From: Niallia sp. NCCP-28 | Lineage (GTDB): Bacteria > Bacillota > Bacilli > Bacillales > Cytobacillaceae | DNA length: 64,000 bases | Assembly: GCF_023168165.1 (NCBI RefSeq) | Contig: NZ_BQYJ01000002.1 | Coordinates: forward strand, 186,001 to 250,000 | Direction: 5' to 3' | Part shown: positions 49,282 through 59,051 of the stretch, piece by piece | Position numbering within the stretch: the first letter of the stretch is position 1 | Layout: each line of letters begins with the position of its first letter | Position numbers and translations under genes: made by a program | The notes under the pieces: generated by a model | Told to the model about the DNA's origin: nothing | Databases searched by the model: none | Seen by the model: the letters and a program-made list of their open reading frames with translations, nothing else

Positions 49282-49911
49282 ATGAAGAATTGGGAGCAGT
49301 TTTTGGCCCCTTACAAACAAGCGGTTGATGAGTTGAAGGTAAAGTTAAAAGGAATGCGCAGCCAATTTAATCAGGAAGATGAGCATTCTCCCATTGAGTT
49401 TGTGACAGGACGAGTAAAACCAATTGCAAGTATCTTAGATAAAGCGAATGTAAAGGGTATTCCATTAGATAAGCTAGAAACAGAGATGCAAGATATCGCA
49501 GGGCTGCGTATGATGTGTCCATTTGTTGACGATATTATAAGAGTAGTAGAACTATTAAGAAAAAGAAATGATTTTGAGATAGTAGAAGAAAGAGATTATA
49601 TTTTACATAAAAAGAAAAGTGGATACCGATCTTATCATGTTGTCATTACATATCCTGTACAAACGATAAAGGGAGAAAAAAGAATTTTAATGGAAATACA
49701 GATTCGCACACTTGCGATGAATTTTTGGGCAACAATTGAACACTCTCTTAATTATAAATATAAGGGCCAATTTCCAAAGGATATTCAAATGAGATTGCAA
49801 AGTGCGGCAGAAGCGGCATTTCGTTTAGATGAAGAAATGTCTACTATACGAGGAGAAATCCAAGAAGCCCAGGCAATTTTTAATAGAAAAAAAGAAACAA
49901 AAAAAGACTGA
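49282..49911 (+). CDS. sasB: Small alarmone synthetase (RelQ/SasB type)
   Basis: Makes (p)ppGpp from ATP and GTP or GDP. The 209-aa protein has only a synthetase domain: VTGRVKPIASILDKA, DIAGLRMMCPFVDDI, SGYRSYHVVI and EIQIRTLAMNFWATIEHSLNY are family segments. There is no hydrolase or TGS domain, which sets it apart from Rel. It corresponds to yjbM, and the NAD kinase and pseudouridine synthase genes follow as in B. subtilis. Confidence 0.93.
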   Translation: MKNWEQFLAPYKQAVDELKVKLKGMRSQFNQEDEHSPIEFVTGRVKPIASILDKANVKGIPLDKLETEMQDIAGLRMMCPFVDDIIRVVELLRKRNDFEIVEERDYILHKKKSGYRSYHVVITYPVQTIKGEKRILMEIQIRTLAMNFWATIEHSLNYKYKGQFPKDIQMRLQSAAEAAFRLDEEMSTIRGEIQEAQAIFNRKKETKKD

Positions 49912-50118
49912 TTTTAAGGGAAGCAATTGTTGGATAAAAATGATTAGCAGTTTTGTTGAGACTGACAATTGTATAAAGCAAATGATTGTGGAAAGTTCTT
50001 GCTATAAGGTTTTTTATGAGCAAGACTTCTTCCTTGAACTTTCTCCTAATTTATTTAGGCAGAAGGTTTTGCTGTCCGTTGCATAAGGATAAATTGTTGA
50101 AAGAGGAGCTATAGTACA

Positions 50119-50913
50119 ATGAAATTTGCCGTAACCTCAAAAGGGGATTCAAAATCAGATAAATTAATGGATTTGATTAAAACATATTTGCTTGATTTTG
50201 AACTAGAATATGATGAGGAAGAGCCAGACATTGTAATATCTGTTGGTGGTGATGGAACCCTTTTATATGCATTTCACCGATACAGCAGCCGTTTAGATAA
50301 AACGGCTTTTGTAGGCATGCACACTGGCCACTTGGGATTTTATGCAGATTGGACGCCAGATGCATTGGAAAAATTGGTCATTGCTATCGCAAAAACTTCC
50401 TATGAGCCGGTGGAGTATCCCCTTTTAGAAATAGTTGTTCATTATGAAGGGGAAGAAAAGGAAACAAGGTATTTAGCATTAAATGAATCAACGGTTAAAA
50501 GTATTGAGGGAACTTTTGTGATGGATGTGGAAATAAGAGGAGAGCATTTTGAAAGATTTCGAGGAGATGGGTTATGCATCTCTACACCATCTGGCAGTAC
50601 GGCTTATAATAAAGCGTTGGGCGGTGCAATTGTCCATCCAGCCCTTGAAGCCATTCAATTAGCAGAAATGGCATCCATTAATAATCGTGTTTTCCGGACG
50701 GTAGGATCGCCATTAATATTGCCTGCACATCATAAATGTGTTCTAAGACCAGTAAATGGGCAAAAACTCCAAATTTCTGTAGATCATTTAACGCTGCTGC
50801 ATAAAGAAGTTAAATCAATACAGTATCGTGTGGCAGATGAAAAGATTCGATTTGCTAGATACAGATCTTTTCCGTTTTGGAAAAGAGTGCATGATTCGTT
50901 TATTTCAGAGTAA
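50119..50913 (+). CDS. nadK: NAD kinase
   Basis: Phosphorylates NAD to NADP. The 264-aa protein has the diacylglycerol-kinase-like GGDGT at residues 43-47, the substrate segment LNESTVKS and the Gly-rich [23 protein letters not shown] precedes ATG 50119. It corresponds to yjbN in B. subtilis. Confidence 0.94.
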   Translation: MKFAVTSKGDSKSDKLMDLIKTYLLDFELEYDEEEPDIVISVGGDGTLLYAFHRYSSRLDKTAFVGMHTGHLGFYADWTPDALEKLVIAIAKTSYEPVEYPLLEIVVHYEGEEKETRYLALNESTVKSIEGTFVMDVEIRGEHFERFRGDGLCISTPSGSTAYNKALGGAIVHPALEAIQLAEMASINNRVFRTVGSPLILPAHHKCVLRPVNGQKLQISVDHLTLLHKEVKSIQYRVADEKIRFARYRSFPFWKRVHDSFISE

Positions 50914-50932
50914 TGGCAAAGGATGAACAAAA

Positions 50933-51814
50933 TTGTCAGTGTTTAAGCTAGAGTGGATAGTCGGAGAAAAAGAAAAAATGCTGCTCCGGGATTTTCTTAA
51001 AGAAAAAAATGTATCGAAAGCAGCATTAACAGATATTAAGTTTAAAGGCGGAAAAATATTGGTGAATAGCATGGAAGAAAATGTTCGCTATTTGCTAAAA
51101 GAACATGATCATGTGACGATTCTTTTTCCTCCTGAAATACAGAGCAGCGGACTATTGGCAGAGAAGTTGCCTTTAAATATTTTATATGAAGATGATTGTC
51201 TTTTAGTTGTAAATAAAGAGCATGGCATGAGCACAATCCCATCAAGAGAGCATCCAAGAGGGAGTCTCGCCAATGGGTTAGTTGGCTATTATAACAGCAA
51301 AAGCCTTAATGCGACTACCCATATCGTGACAAGATTGGACCGAGATACATCCGGAATTGTCCTTATTGCAAAACATCGGCATATTCATCATTTGTTGAGC
51401 AAGCAGCAAAAGATAAAAACAATCAGCAGATGTTATATTGCTTTTGCAGAAGGTCAATTTCAAGAATTTAAGGGAATAATTGATAAACCGATAGGCCGTT
51501 CGGACGACAGTATCATTAAAAGAGAGGTAAGAAGCGACGGACAAACCGCTATTACACATTTTTCCGTACAAGGAGTCCATGATGATTTTTCAGTAGTAGA
51601 ACTATCTTTAGAAACTGGCAGAACCCATCAAATCAGGGTTCATTTGTCAAATATGGGCCATCCCTTATTAGGAGACGATTTATATGGGGGAAAAAGGACG
51701 CTTATCAGCAGGCAAGCACTTCATTGTGCCTCTCTTGAATTTATTCACCCTGTTACGGGGAGAGGCTGCTCTTTTTCTGCTCCCCTTCCTAAAGATATGC
51801 AGCGCTTATTGTAA
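50933..51814 (+). CDS. yjbO: RluA/RluD-family pseudouridine synthase (YjbO)
   Basis: A 293-aa RNA-modifying enzyme. The catalytic Asp is in TRLDRDTSGIVLIAK near residue 137, and GRTHQIRVHLSNMGHPLLGDDLYGG is a second family block here split by its usual loop. The first 60 residues look like a short S4-type RNA-binding part. The RNA target is not known from sequence. The start is TTG 50933 after AAAGGATG, 19 bases after nadK. Confidence 0.9.
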   Translation: MSVFKLEWIVGEKEKMLLRDFLKEKNVSKAALTDIKFKGGKILVNSMEENVRYLLKEHDHVTILFPPEIQSSGLLAEKLPLNILYEDDCLLVVNKEHGMSTIPSREHPRGSLANGLVGYYNSKSLNATTHIVTRLDRDTSGIVLIAKHRHIHHLLSKQQKIKTISRCYIAFAEGQFQEFKGIIDKPIGRSDDSIIKREVRSDGQTAITHFSVQGVHDDFSVVELSLETGRTHQIRVHLSNMGHPLLGDDLYGGKRTLISRQALHCASLEFIHPVTGRGCSFSAPLPKDMQRLL

Positions 51815-51833
51815 GAGCATTTCCAGGTTTTGA

Positions 51834-51880
51834 GATAAAGTGAAGTTTCCAGCAATAGGGGATGAAAACTTCACTTTATC
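51834..51880. terminator. Bidirectional terminator, yjbO / prpE
   Basis: GATAAAGTGAAGTTT and AAACTTCACTTTATC are perfect 15-base arms with a 17-base loop. The arm sequence is related to the 19-base repeat at 42144 and 63664. Confidence 0.8.
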
Positions 51881-51881
51881 T

Positions 51882-52619
51882 TTATGCAAAAGTTTTAAAT
51901 TTTTCCTCTGCAAAAGGCATGGTGGAAGAAACAGATAAGGTTGTCAATTCTGGATAACGAAGTGCTGTGAGCTTCCCTCCAAATACTGCGCCTGTATCAA
52001 TATTGTAAGTATTATTTATTGTCCGCACTTCTTTAACTGGAGTATGTCCGTAAACGATGCAAGCTTTTCCATGGTAATTTTTGGCCCAATCTCTACGAAC
52101 AGGAGAGCCATCTTCATGTGTTTGACCTGTAATATCTCCATATAATACAAATGTTTTCACCTTATTGGTATACTTGCCGATATAATCTTCGCGAATTCCT
52201 GCATGTGCAATAATGCATTGGCCATTATCCAAAAGATGATATAATGGGGCATTTTCATACAGTTCGATAAACATTTGCTTTATTTTTTTTTGCTTCTTTT
52301 CGTTTAAAGATTTAAGTTCTGCAACGGTTGTTTCTAGTCCATGCGTAATTTGAACCTTATTTCCCAATAAATAACGGTAAAGCTTATTGCAATGATTGCC
52401 AGGCACATAAAAGGCTTGCTCCTTTTTGCTTAGGTTCCAAACGGTTTCAATTACTGCTAAAGAATTAGGGCCGCGATCTGTTAAATCCCCAACAAAAGCA
52501 AGTTTTCTTCCTTCAGGGTGAATAGGATAGTTTTGCTCCCAACGATATCCTAACAATTTAGTCAACTGTTGAAATTCAGCAAAACAGCCGTGAATATCTC
52601 CTACAATATCTAATTTCAT
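51882..52619 (-). CDS. prpE: Bis(5'-nucleosyl)-tetraphosphatase PrpE
   Basis: A 245-aa metallophosphatase that splits Ap4A-type dinucleotides; in B. subtilis it also affects spore germination. Metal-binding motifs are in order: DIVGDIHGC at the N-terminus, [21 protein letters not shown] and, near the end, YGHTPV followed by [10 protein letters not shown]. Its ribosome site GGAGGATT is directly upstream of ATG 52619. Confidence 0.93.
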   Translation of the reverse strand: MKLDIVGDIHGCFAEFQQLTKLLGYRWEQNYPIHPEGRKLAFVGDLTDRGPNSLAVIETVWNLSKKEQAFYVPGNHCNKLYRYLLGNKVQITHGLETTVAELKSLNEKKQKKIKQMFIELYENAPLYHLLDNGQCIIAHAGIREDYIGKYTNKVKTFVLYGDITGQTHEDGSPVRRDWAKNYHGKACIVYGHTPVKEVRTINNTYNIDTGAVFGGKLTALRYPELTTLSVSSTMPFAEEKFKTFA

Positions 52620-52895
52620 TAAAAATCCTCCGTTTAATTTTCCAATTTATTAAGCTAAATTAAAATATATTTTCTATTTTATCCTTAATTGCACAAAGAA
52701 CACCTATATAAAAAAACAGATGATATAAAAAAGAAAAATGTAAAAAGGGTTTTACTTATTTAAATAAGGGGAAAATAATCTGGTCCATCAAAAAATATTT
52801 ATTTAAAAAAAAGATAATTAATAGGTTATTCACGACAAATGACGTATGTTTTGTTACTATAAAAAACATATCAATTTTGGAAGGAGGAAAAAAAT

Positions 52896-54266
52896 ATGCC
52901 AGAACAAGGAACTGCACACACCTATAAATTTGAGGACTTGCTCCATTCTTTACAAAATGAATACTTAAGTGCATTTAGAAAAGAATTTTTAGAACTTCAT
53001 CCTTATGATCAAGCTTCATTTTTTAAGGAATTGGAGAAAGAAACAAAAGAAAGGGTTTTTTCCTATTTATCCCCAAATGAAATGGCCTATTTGTTTGAAA
53101 ATCTAGAAATGAACGACTGGGAATATCAAGAGCTATTAGCTACTCTAATTCCATCTTATGTTGCCGAAATGCTAGCAGATATGTCTGCCGATGATGCTGT
53201 TGATATATTAAATGCTTTAGAGAAAGATCAGGCAATTAGCTATCTGGCGATTATGGAGAAAGAGGCTGCAGATAATGTGAAGGCATTAATGGATTATGAG
53301 GAAGATACGGCTGGCAGTATTATGACTCTGGAATATATCAGCATTCCTACAGATCAAACAGTTGCTTCTTCCATGAATATTTTAAAAAGAGAAGCACCAG
53401 ATGCTGAAACTATTTATTATATTTATGCAGTAGACAAGAATAAGCGTCTAGCCGGTGTTGTATCTTTAAGAAGTCTTATTGTTAGTGATGACCATGTGCT
53501 AATTGCTGATATTATGCAGGAAAGAGTATTTTCTGTTGGCGTAAGTGAAGATCAGGAAAATGTCGCCAGAAAAATGCGAGACTATGACTTTTTAGCATTG
53601 CCAGTTGTTGATTTTCAGCAAAGATTGCTTGGAATTATTACTGTGGATGATATTCTTGATGTATTAGAAGAAGAAGCATCCGAGGACTATTCAAAATTTG
53701 CTGCAGTATCGAATATGGATTTTATTGACCAGCATCCATTTTCAGCAGCAAAAAAAAGATTGCCTTGGCTGATTATTTTATTGTTTCTTGGAATGTTTAC
53801 AGCAAGCCTTATTGGCAGATTTGAGGAAACATTAAATCAAGTAGCCATTTTGGCAGTATTTATCCCGCTGATTGGCGGCATGGCAGGAAATACGGGAACG
53901 CAAGCACTTGCTGTTGCGGTTCGGGGGCTTGCAACAGGAGACTTAGAAAAAGAAAACAAGTGGAAGCTGATTGCAAGAGAAGCTGGAACAGGAATTATTA
54001 CTGGATTGGTATGTGGAGTGCTGGTAGCGATTATTGTATTTATTTGGCAACAGGATATTTATTTAGGAATGCTTGTGGGGATATCTATTTTAGGAACATT
54101 AATTGTGGCGACAATCGCGGGTGCCATTATTCCCATTGTCATGAATAAATTTAACATTGACCCAGCTGTAGCCTCTGGTCCATTTATTACAACGATAAAT
54201 GATATTATCAGCATTTTTATTTATTTTGGAATGGCCACTATGTTTATGAGCTATTTAACTCGATAA
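52896..54266 (+). CDS. mgtE: MgtE-type magnesium transporter
   Basis: Magnesium channel of the inner membrane. The 456-aa protein has the N domain (residues about 20-125), two CBS domains (about 135-255) that sense cytoplasmic magnesium, and five C-terminal helices with GGMAGNTGTQALAVAVRGLA, the pore signature. AAGGAGG precedes ATG 52896. I found no M-box riboswitch in the 276-base upstream region. Confidence 0.94.
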   Translation: MPEQGTAHTYKFEDLLHSLQNEYLSAFRKEFLELHPYDQASFFKELEKETKERVFSYLSPNEMAYLFENLEMNDWEYQELLATLIPSYVAEMLADMSADDAVDILNALEKDQAISYLAIMEKEAADNVKALMDYEEDTAGSIMTLEYISIPTDQTVASSMNILKREAPDAETIYYIYAVDKNKRLAGVVSLRSLIVSDDHVLIADIMQERVFSVGVSEDQENVARKMRDYDFLALPVVDFQQRLLGIITVDDILDVLEEEASEDYSKFAAVSNMDFIDQHPFSAAKKRLPWLIILLFLGMFTASLIGRFEETLNQVAILAVFIPLIGGMAGNTGTQALAVAVRGLATGDLEKENKWKLIAREAGTGIITGLVCGVLVAIIVFIWQQDIYLGMLVGISILGTLIVATIAGAIIPIVMNKFNIDPAVASGPFITTINDIISIFIYFGMATMFMSYLTR

Positions 54267-54339
54267 AGAGAAACGACAGTCAGTGCTGTCTTGCCATTAA
54301 ATGAGGATAAAAAAATATAATGAAAAGGGGGAATGAGGT

Positions 54340-56187
54340 GTGCACGGGGCATCGATCATTTCTTTAATGATAGTTATTGTTGTGGCGTTGTTGACGCCTA
54401 TTCTGCTTCATCGATTAAAATTAAATGTAATCCCAATTGTTGTGGCAGAGATATTAATGGGACTGATTATTGGGAAAAGTGGATTGAATGTTGTGAGTGA
54501 GGATATGTGGCTAGAGACATTATCCACTTTAGGATTTATCTTTTTAATGTTTTTAAGCGGCCTTGAAATTGATTTTTCTGCATTTTCTAACAAGAAAAAA
54601 AGAGAAAAGCTTCCTAATGGAAAATCAGAGCCAAACCCATTTAATGCATCTATGCTTATTTTTGTCGGCATCTTTATTCTTTCTATTTTGCTTAGCTATT
54701 GTTTTGTATGGGCAGGGTTTGTTGATAGTATTTTCCTTATGACCATCATTATCTCCACTATTTCTTTAGGTGTAGTGGTGCCAACCTTAAAAGAAGCAAA
54801 TATTATGAAATCAGCAGTTGGCCAAATTATTCTGCTTGTTGCGGTAATTGCTGATTTGGCTACCATGATTATGTTAGCTATATTTGCTTCTGTTCATGAG
54901 AGCGGCGGAAATACATGGCTGCTTCTAGTATTATTTGCAGCAGGTGTTTTATTATATGCAGCAGGGAGAAGATTTAAAAATAATAAAATAATGGATTCTC
55001 TTTCACGTGGAACCGTTCAAATTGGCACAAGAGCTGTATTTGCCCTTATTATCTTTTTAGTGGCATTATCAGAAAGTGTTGGGGCAGAAAATATCCTTGG
55101 AGCTTTTTTGGCAGGAGTGTTGGTGTCCTTGCTATCGCCGAATGAGGAATTAGTGCATCAATTGGATTCCTTTGGTTATGGTTTTTTAATTCCCATTTTT
55201 TTTGTAATGATTGGTGTGAAAATGGATATATGGTCTTTGTTTACAGATCCAAAGCTGCTTTTATTTATTCCTCTTTTATTAGTCGCATTATTGGCAAGCA
55301 AGCTAATCCCTATTTTTTATTTGAAAAAATGGTATGATATGAAAACGATTGTTGCTTCAGGGTTTTTGTTGACTTCGACATTATCCTTAGTGATTGCAGC
55401 CGCTGCTATTGGAGAAAGAATGAATATTATCTCAGCGCAAATGAATGGCATTTTTATTTTAGTTGCAATCATTTCTTGCATTATTACACCAATTGTATTT
55501 AAAAAACTTTTTCCAAAAGAAGCGGTGGGAGAAAAGGTTATCCATGTTTCCATTATTGGGGTAAATCAAGTAACTATGCAGGTATATCAAGATTTAAAGT
55601 CTTCTTTATATAAAGTTACTTTTTATCATAGAAAGCAGGAAAAACAGGATTTCACCATTGCTGATTCACTTTTTGAAATAAGTGAGCTAGATCAATATTC
55701 ACAGGAATCTCTAGTACAAACAGACATCCTTTTATCTGATATTGTAGTGGTTTCTACTAGTGATACTGAAAAAAATGCAGAGATGGGCTTATTTTTTAAA
55801 GAAGCAGGAGTGGATCGAGTAATTTGTCGTGCAGAAGATATAGAAAATGAAGAAGCACTAAGAAGAGAAGGAATTGAAATATTCTCTATGCTGTCATCTA
55901 CGAAAACATTATTGAGTGCATTGATTCAATCTCCAAGCATTTTTTCTTTATTAGGAAACAACGAAACAGCTTTGCATGAAATTACGCTTAAAAATAAAGA
56001 TTTTGAAGGCATAACATTAAGAACATTCCCGTTTACAGGAGATGTCATTTTTGTCCGAATTTTTCGAGGAAATGATTCGGTTGTCCCACATGGGGATACA
56101 GAACTTCATTATAATGATCATTTAATTGTTACTGGATCAGAAGAGTATGTAAAAGAGTTGAAAAACAAGCTGGAATTTTGTCGATAA
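54340..56187 (+). CDS. yjbQ: CPA2-family cation/proton antiporter with RCK_C domain (YjbQ)
   Basis: A 615-aa monovalent cation:proton antiporter-2 family protein with about 12 N-terminal membrane helices (residues 1-385), then a soluble region with a TrkA-N-like part (about 400-515) and a C-terminal RCK_C domain (about 530-612, with NDHLIVTGSEEYV). The N-terminal half has the family feature FLSGLEIDF. Potassium or sodium is the likely ion. The start is GTG 54340 after AAAGGGGG. It is 73 bases after mgtE and could share its transcript. Confidence 0.9.
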   Translation: MHGASIISLMIVIVVALLTPILLHRLKLNVIPIVVAEILMGLIIGKSGLNVVSEDMWLETLSTLGFIFLMFLSGLEIDFSAFSNKKKREKLPNGKSEPNPFNASMLIFVGIFILSILLSYCFVWAGFVDSIFLMTIIISTISLGVVVPTLKEANIMKSAVGQIILLVAVIADLATMIMLAIFASVHESGGNTWLLLVLFAAGVLLYAAGRRFKNNKIMDSLSRGTVQIGTRAVFALIIFLVALSESVGAENILGAFLAGVLVSLLSPNEELVHQLDSFGYGFLIPIFFVMIGVKMDIWSLFTDPKLLLFIPLLLVALLASKLIPIFYLKKWYDMKTIVASGFLLTSTLSLVIAAAAIGERMNIISAQMNGIFILVAIISCIITPIVFKKLFPKEAVGEKVIHVSIIGVNQVTMQVYQDLKSSLYKVTFYHRKQEKQDFTIADSLFEISELDQYSQESLVQTDILLSDIVVVSTSDTEKNAEMGLFFKEAGVDRVICRAEDIENEEALRREGIEIFSMLSSTKTLLSALIQSPSIFSLLGNNETALHEITLKNKDFEGITLRTFPFTGDVIFVRIFRGNDSVVPHGDTELHYNDHLIVTGSEEYVKELKNKLEFCR

Positions 56188-56197
56188 AAAATGCAGT

Positions 56198-56236
56198 TAT
56201 CCAATAAGTTGATCTTCAGTTATTGGATAGCTTATT
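56198..56236 (+). terminator. Terminator after yjbQ
   Basis: TATCCAATAA (56198-56207) and TTATTGGATA (56220-56229) are perfect arms, with TTATTTTTG shortly after. Confidence 0.75.
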
Positions 56237-56340
56237 TTTGTTTTCATGATGGCTCCTTCTTTATCTTAAATTTAGAATAGGAAAAATAAGTAAATGGACT
56301 ATAGGACAAGGCTTTTCTTTTTTGCTTCTTTGTAGTAAAA

Positions 56341-56357
56341 TTAGTACTAGGTACTAA
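56341..56357. promoter_or_regulatory. FapR operator of fabI
   Basis: TTAGTAC-TAG-GTACTAA is a perfect palindrome with two full FapR half-sites, 32 bases before the start codon. A possible promoter is TTGCTT (56322-56327) with TACTAG (56345-56350), 17 bases apart, so the repressor would cover the -10. Confidence 0.9.
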
Positions 56358-56388
56358 TAACTTGTAATAGTATATAGGAGGAAACAGA

Positions 56389-57162
56389 ATGACTCTTTCG
56401 TTAAAAGGCAAAACCTTTGTTGTGATGGGTGTTGCAAATAAAAGAAGTATTGCGTGGGGGATTGCTACTTCCCTGAATAAAGCAGGCGCACGTTTAATTT
56501 TTACGTATGCAGGAGAAAGATTGGAAAAAAGTGTTCGTGATCTTGTTGCAACATTAGATACAAAAGATAATATTGTTCTTCCTTGTGATGTAACAAATGA
56601 TGCAGAAGTAGCAGCTTGTTTCCAAGAAATTCAAAAAGAAGTGGGTGTTATTCACGGTGTTGCCCACTGTATCGCGTTTGCCAATAAAGAAGAATTACAA
56701 GGCGATTATATGAATACAACAAGAGAAGGATTCCTATTAGCCCATAATATTAGTTCTTACTCTTTAACAGCGGTGGCAAAAGAGGCAAAAGGGTTAATGA
56801 CAGAAGGAGGAAGCATTGTTACATTAACATATCTTGGCGGCGAGCGTGCAATAAGAAATTATAATGTAATGGGTGTTGCCAAAGCTTCATTGGATGCAAG
56901 CGTCCGCTATTTAGCATCTGATTTAGGAAAAGAAGGCATTCGTGTAAACTCTATTTCTGCAGGGCCAATTCGTACACTTTCTGCAAAAGGAATCAGTGAT
57001 TTTAATTCCATTCTGAAGGAAATTGAAGAACGTTCTCCACTAAGAAGAACTACTACTCCAGAAGAGGTTGGAGATACAGCAGTATTTTTATTTAGTGACA
57101 TGGCAAGAGGAATTACTGGCGAAAATATTCATGTGGATTCTGGATATCATATTATTTCATAA
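56389..57162 (+). CDS. fabI: Enoyl-ACP reductase FabI
   Basis: NADH/NADPH-dependent reductase that completes each fatty-acid elongation cycle. The 257-aa protein has the FabI cofactor segment VMGVANKRSIAWGIA, the active Tyr of SIVTLTYLGGERAIRNYNVMGVAKA with the YxxxxxK pattern here as Y-x6-K, and SAGPIRTLSAKG. AGGAGG precedes ATG 56389. Like fabH-fabF it carries a FapR box, so the set responds together to malonyl-CoA. Confidence 0.94.
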   Translation: MTLSLKGKTFVVMGVANKRSIAWGIATSLNKAGARLIFTYAGERLEKSVRDLVATLDTKDNIVLPCDVTNDAEVAACFQEIQKEVGVIHGVAHCIAFANKEELQGDYMNTTREGFLLAHNISSYSLTAVAKEAKGLMTEGGSIVTLTYLGGERAIRNYNVMGVAKASLDASVRYLASDLGKEGIRVNSISAGPIRTLSAKGISDFNSILKEIEERSPLRRTTTPEEVGDTAVFLFSDMARGITGENIHVDSGYHIIS

Positions 57163-57180
57163 GACATGCTTTATGTACTA

Positions 57181-57218
57181 ACGTTACTTTTCCATATGGA
57201 AAAATAACGTTTTTTTTG
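57181..57218 (+). terminator. Terminator of fabI
   Basis: ACGTTACTTTTCC faces GGAAAAATAACGT around ATAT with one mismatch, then eight T. Confidence 0.88.
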
Positions 57219-57275
57219 TTGGAAAAGAAATAAGCATCCATGTTTTTTAATAAAATGAAGCAAAGGCACTTATTA

Positions 57276-57303
57276 ACTTATTGAGTGATTTATGCATACA
57301 TTA
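57276..57303 (+). promoter_or_regulatory. Sigma-K-type promoter of cotO
   Basis: AC (57276-57277), a 17-base spacer and CATACATTA (57295-57303) fit the sigma-K pattern AC-N16/17-CATANNNTA. The start codon is 50 bases downstream. Confidence 0.6.
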
Positions 57304-57352
57304 AGAGAAATAAGATTATAGAAAAATAAGTGCTTTTTAGGAGGTGAAAAAA

Positions 57353-57901
57353 ATGCCTAAGAAGAAGATAGAAGATAAGAACTCCCCAGCATTTATTCAA
57401 AAACCTAATCCATCTATTGTAAATAATACGATGCAGAAAACTTTTTCTTCCAAAAAATTTAAGGAAGAAAAACAAAAAGCGAATTTAGAATCTAAAAAAA
57501 GAGAAGAACAGCTGCAGCAATTAGAAAAGCAAAAAAAGATTTTAGAAAAAGCTATTCAGGTACCGACAGAAAAATTTACAGACAGCAATTCTTTGGATGT
57601 GCAAAAGCAAATTATCGAATATAACGAGTCGCAAGGAAAAGAAGAAAAACAACATAAACAATCTGCATTTAAACGACTAAAAAGCTTTAAAGAAATGTCC
57701 ATAGATGAAAAGCTTATTTATTTGCTGAATTTTCCAAAGCAGCTTCCACCTGTGCCTTGTATTGTGATTACAGAAAATCAGAATGTAAGAGGATTTGTTT
57801 TGGAAAAAGATGATAATTATGTTCAATTGAAGCTAATGAATGAATCTGTCATGAAAATATCTTTAGCAAAGATACAGGAAGTAAAAATGATTGGTTTGTA
57901 A
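57353..57901 (+). CDS. cotO: Spore coat protein CotO
   Basis: A 182-aa basic, Lys/Glu/Gln-rich protein. Residues about 40-100 are charged and helical, and the C-terminal part PPVPCIVITENQNVRGFV is the conserved core of CotO. In B. subtilis CotO acts with CotH in coat assembly. ATG 57353 follows AGGAGGTG by 6 bases; the GTG at 57344 lies within that site. Position after fabI and before a CotZ-type gene supports the call. Confidence 0.8.
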   Translation: MPKKKIEDKNSPAFIQKPNPSIVNNTMQKTFSSKKFKEEKQKANLESKKREEQLQQLEKQKKILEKAIQVPTEKFTDSNSLDVQKQIIEYNESQGKEEKQHKQSAFKRLKSFKEMSIDEKLIYLLNFPKQLPPVPCIVITENQNVRGFVLEKDDNYVQLKLMNESVMKISLAKIQEVKMIGL

Positions 57902-57909
57902 TACTTCCA

Positions 57910-57947
57910 ATAAAAAACCTCTTCTAGCAGGAAGAGGTTTTTTATTG
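57910..57947 (+). terminator. Terminator of cotO
   Basis: AATAAAAAACCTCTTC and GAAGAGGTTTTTTATT are perfect 16-base arms around TAGCAG. Confidence 0.9.
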
Positions 57948-58080
57948 GAATATGAATTTTTTGTGAAGTATGCTGAAAAGCTATGCCTTTTAACATGAAG
58001 CGATATAATACTGCATAAAATGAAAAAGAGTCAAACCTAGGTGGCAGCCAACATAAAAGGAGTATTTCCAGTATAGGAAA

Positions 58081-58266
58081 AGGCTGTTTTCGTAAACTTT
58101 GTTGCTTTTAAAGGATTAGGTTATTTCTATGGAGCGGACGGTGAGCCTTTTCGACGTAGCGCCTGTCCAAAGGAGTCTCGCACTTTTCGCTTCATTCAAT
58201 CTATTTTAACCATGGATTTACTCATGGAAATTATCCGATAAACAACACTCTTTTAAAAAACAGCCT
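58081..58266. repeat. TIR-bounded dispersed element, copy 2
   Basis: AGGCTGTTTT (58081-58090) and AAAACAGCCT (58257-58266) are the same 10-base terminal repeats as in 12813-13008. Length is 186 bases. In the plus direction it contains TTTGTTGCTTTTAAA and TCTATGGAGCG, matching copy 1 in reverse orientation. No coding frame is visible. It fills most of the 57948-58310 gap. Confidence 0.65.
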
Positions 58267-58310
58267 AAGAAAAAAATCAGTATTCATAAAGGAGATGTTA
58301 CAAATAAAAT

Positions 58311-58334
58311 AACCAGCCGAAATCGACTGGTTTT
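58311..58334 (-). terminator. Terminator of cotZ
   Basis: On the minus strand AACCAGTCG and CGGCTGGTT pair around ATTT with one mismatch, followed by ATTTTATTT. Confidence 0.7.
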
Positions 58335-58384
58335 ATAAGGTAAAAGGAATAACCGCTTGCTTTTCCAGTTTGCTTAGGTAATTA

Positions 58385-58882
58385 TTAGTCACAAATATCT
58401 AAGTCTACGTCAGCAATACATTGAACTGCACAGAAGCATTTTAAATCAACTGTAATACAGTCACTTGTACGGCGGAATCCATCTAATTCGCAAATTTTTC
58501 CTAAATCAATGCCTTTATGACCAACAATATCAAGTGTTTCTCTGCCATGTTCTGTTCTTTTTATAGGAGCAAGAACTCTTAATACTGCACAGCAGTTGTC
58601 AAATACTTCTTCTACTCGGAAGAAAATAGACACACATGCACAGTCGTCCCCTCTAAAGAAAGCATGGAATGGTGAACCGTCAGCAGTTTTTAAAGTGAAT
58701 ACACGAGTATCTGCTTTATGGCGTTTTGTCGGAGAGACAAGGGAGCCTAATGGTTCAGAGAAACAATTTGTTTCACACTCGCAATTATCTTCTGCATTAT
58801 CTTGAATATCTTTAATGGCGCGAACCACTTCACAAACACAGCTAGATGTACCTAAAACATCATCTTTTTTTCCACAACCCAT
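58385..58882 (-). CDS. cotZ: CotY/CotZ-family spore outer coat or exosporium protein
   Basis: A 165-aa Cys-rich protein (about 16 Cys) with the family features CVCEVVRAIKDIQD near the N-terminus, LVSPTKRHKADTRVFTL in the middle and CAVLRVLAP near residue 100. Such proteins self-assemble into disulfide-linked crust or exosporium lattices. CotY, CotZ and ExsY are too alike to separate by eye; the symbol is a family label. It faces cotO across a copy of the TIR element. AAGGAGGAAATAA precedes ATG 58882. Confidence 0.85.
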   Translation of the reverse strand: MGCGKKDDVLGTSSCVCEVVRAIKDIQDNAEDNCECETNCFSEPLGSLVSPTKRHKADTRVFTLKTADGSPFHAFFRGDDCACVSIFFRVEEVFDNCCAVLRVLAPIKRTEHGRETLDIVGHKGIDLGKICELDGFRRTSDCITVDLKCFCAVQCIADVDLDICD

Positions 58883-59051
58883 AATTTATTTCCTCCTTAT
58901 TTGTTTCTTTCTTTTTCTTTTTCGATACTACACTACTAACATATTGTCAAAGGGGCTTATGGGTTACGGACAAACGCCTTTTTTCTTGAAATTTGGGCAT
59001 TTTCCCTAAATATTTTATAGCTTTAAGCAACCGATGAAAGAAGGGATAAGA

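Noticed and set aside
49829-50086. 85-aa frame overlapping sasB and reaching toward nadK
   Set aside because: Mostly out of frame with sasB, no ribosome site and no conserved pattern.
52620-52895. M-box riboswitch before mgtE
   Set aside because: Region is too AT-rich and lacks the conserved M-box core and a terminator; none seen.
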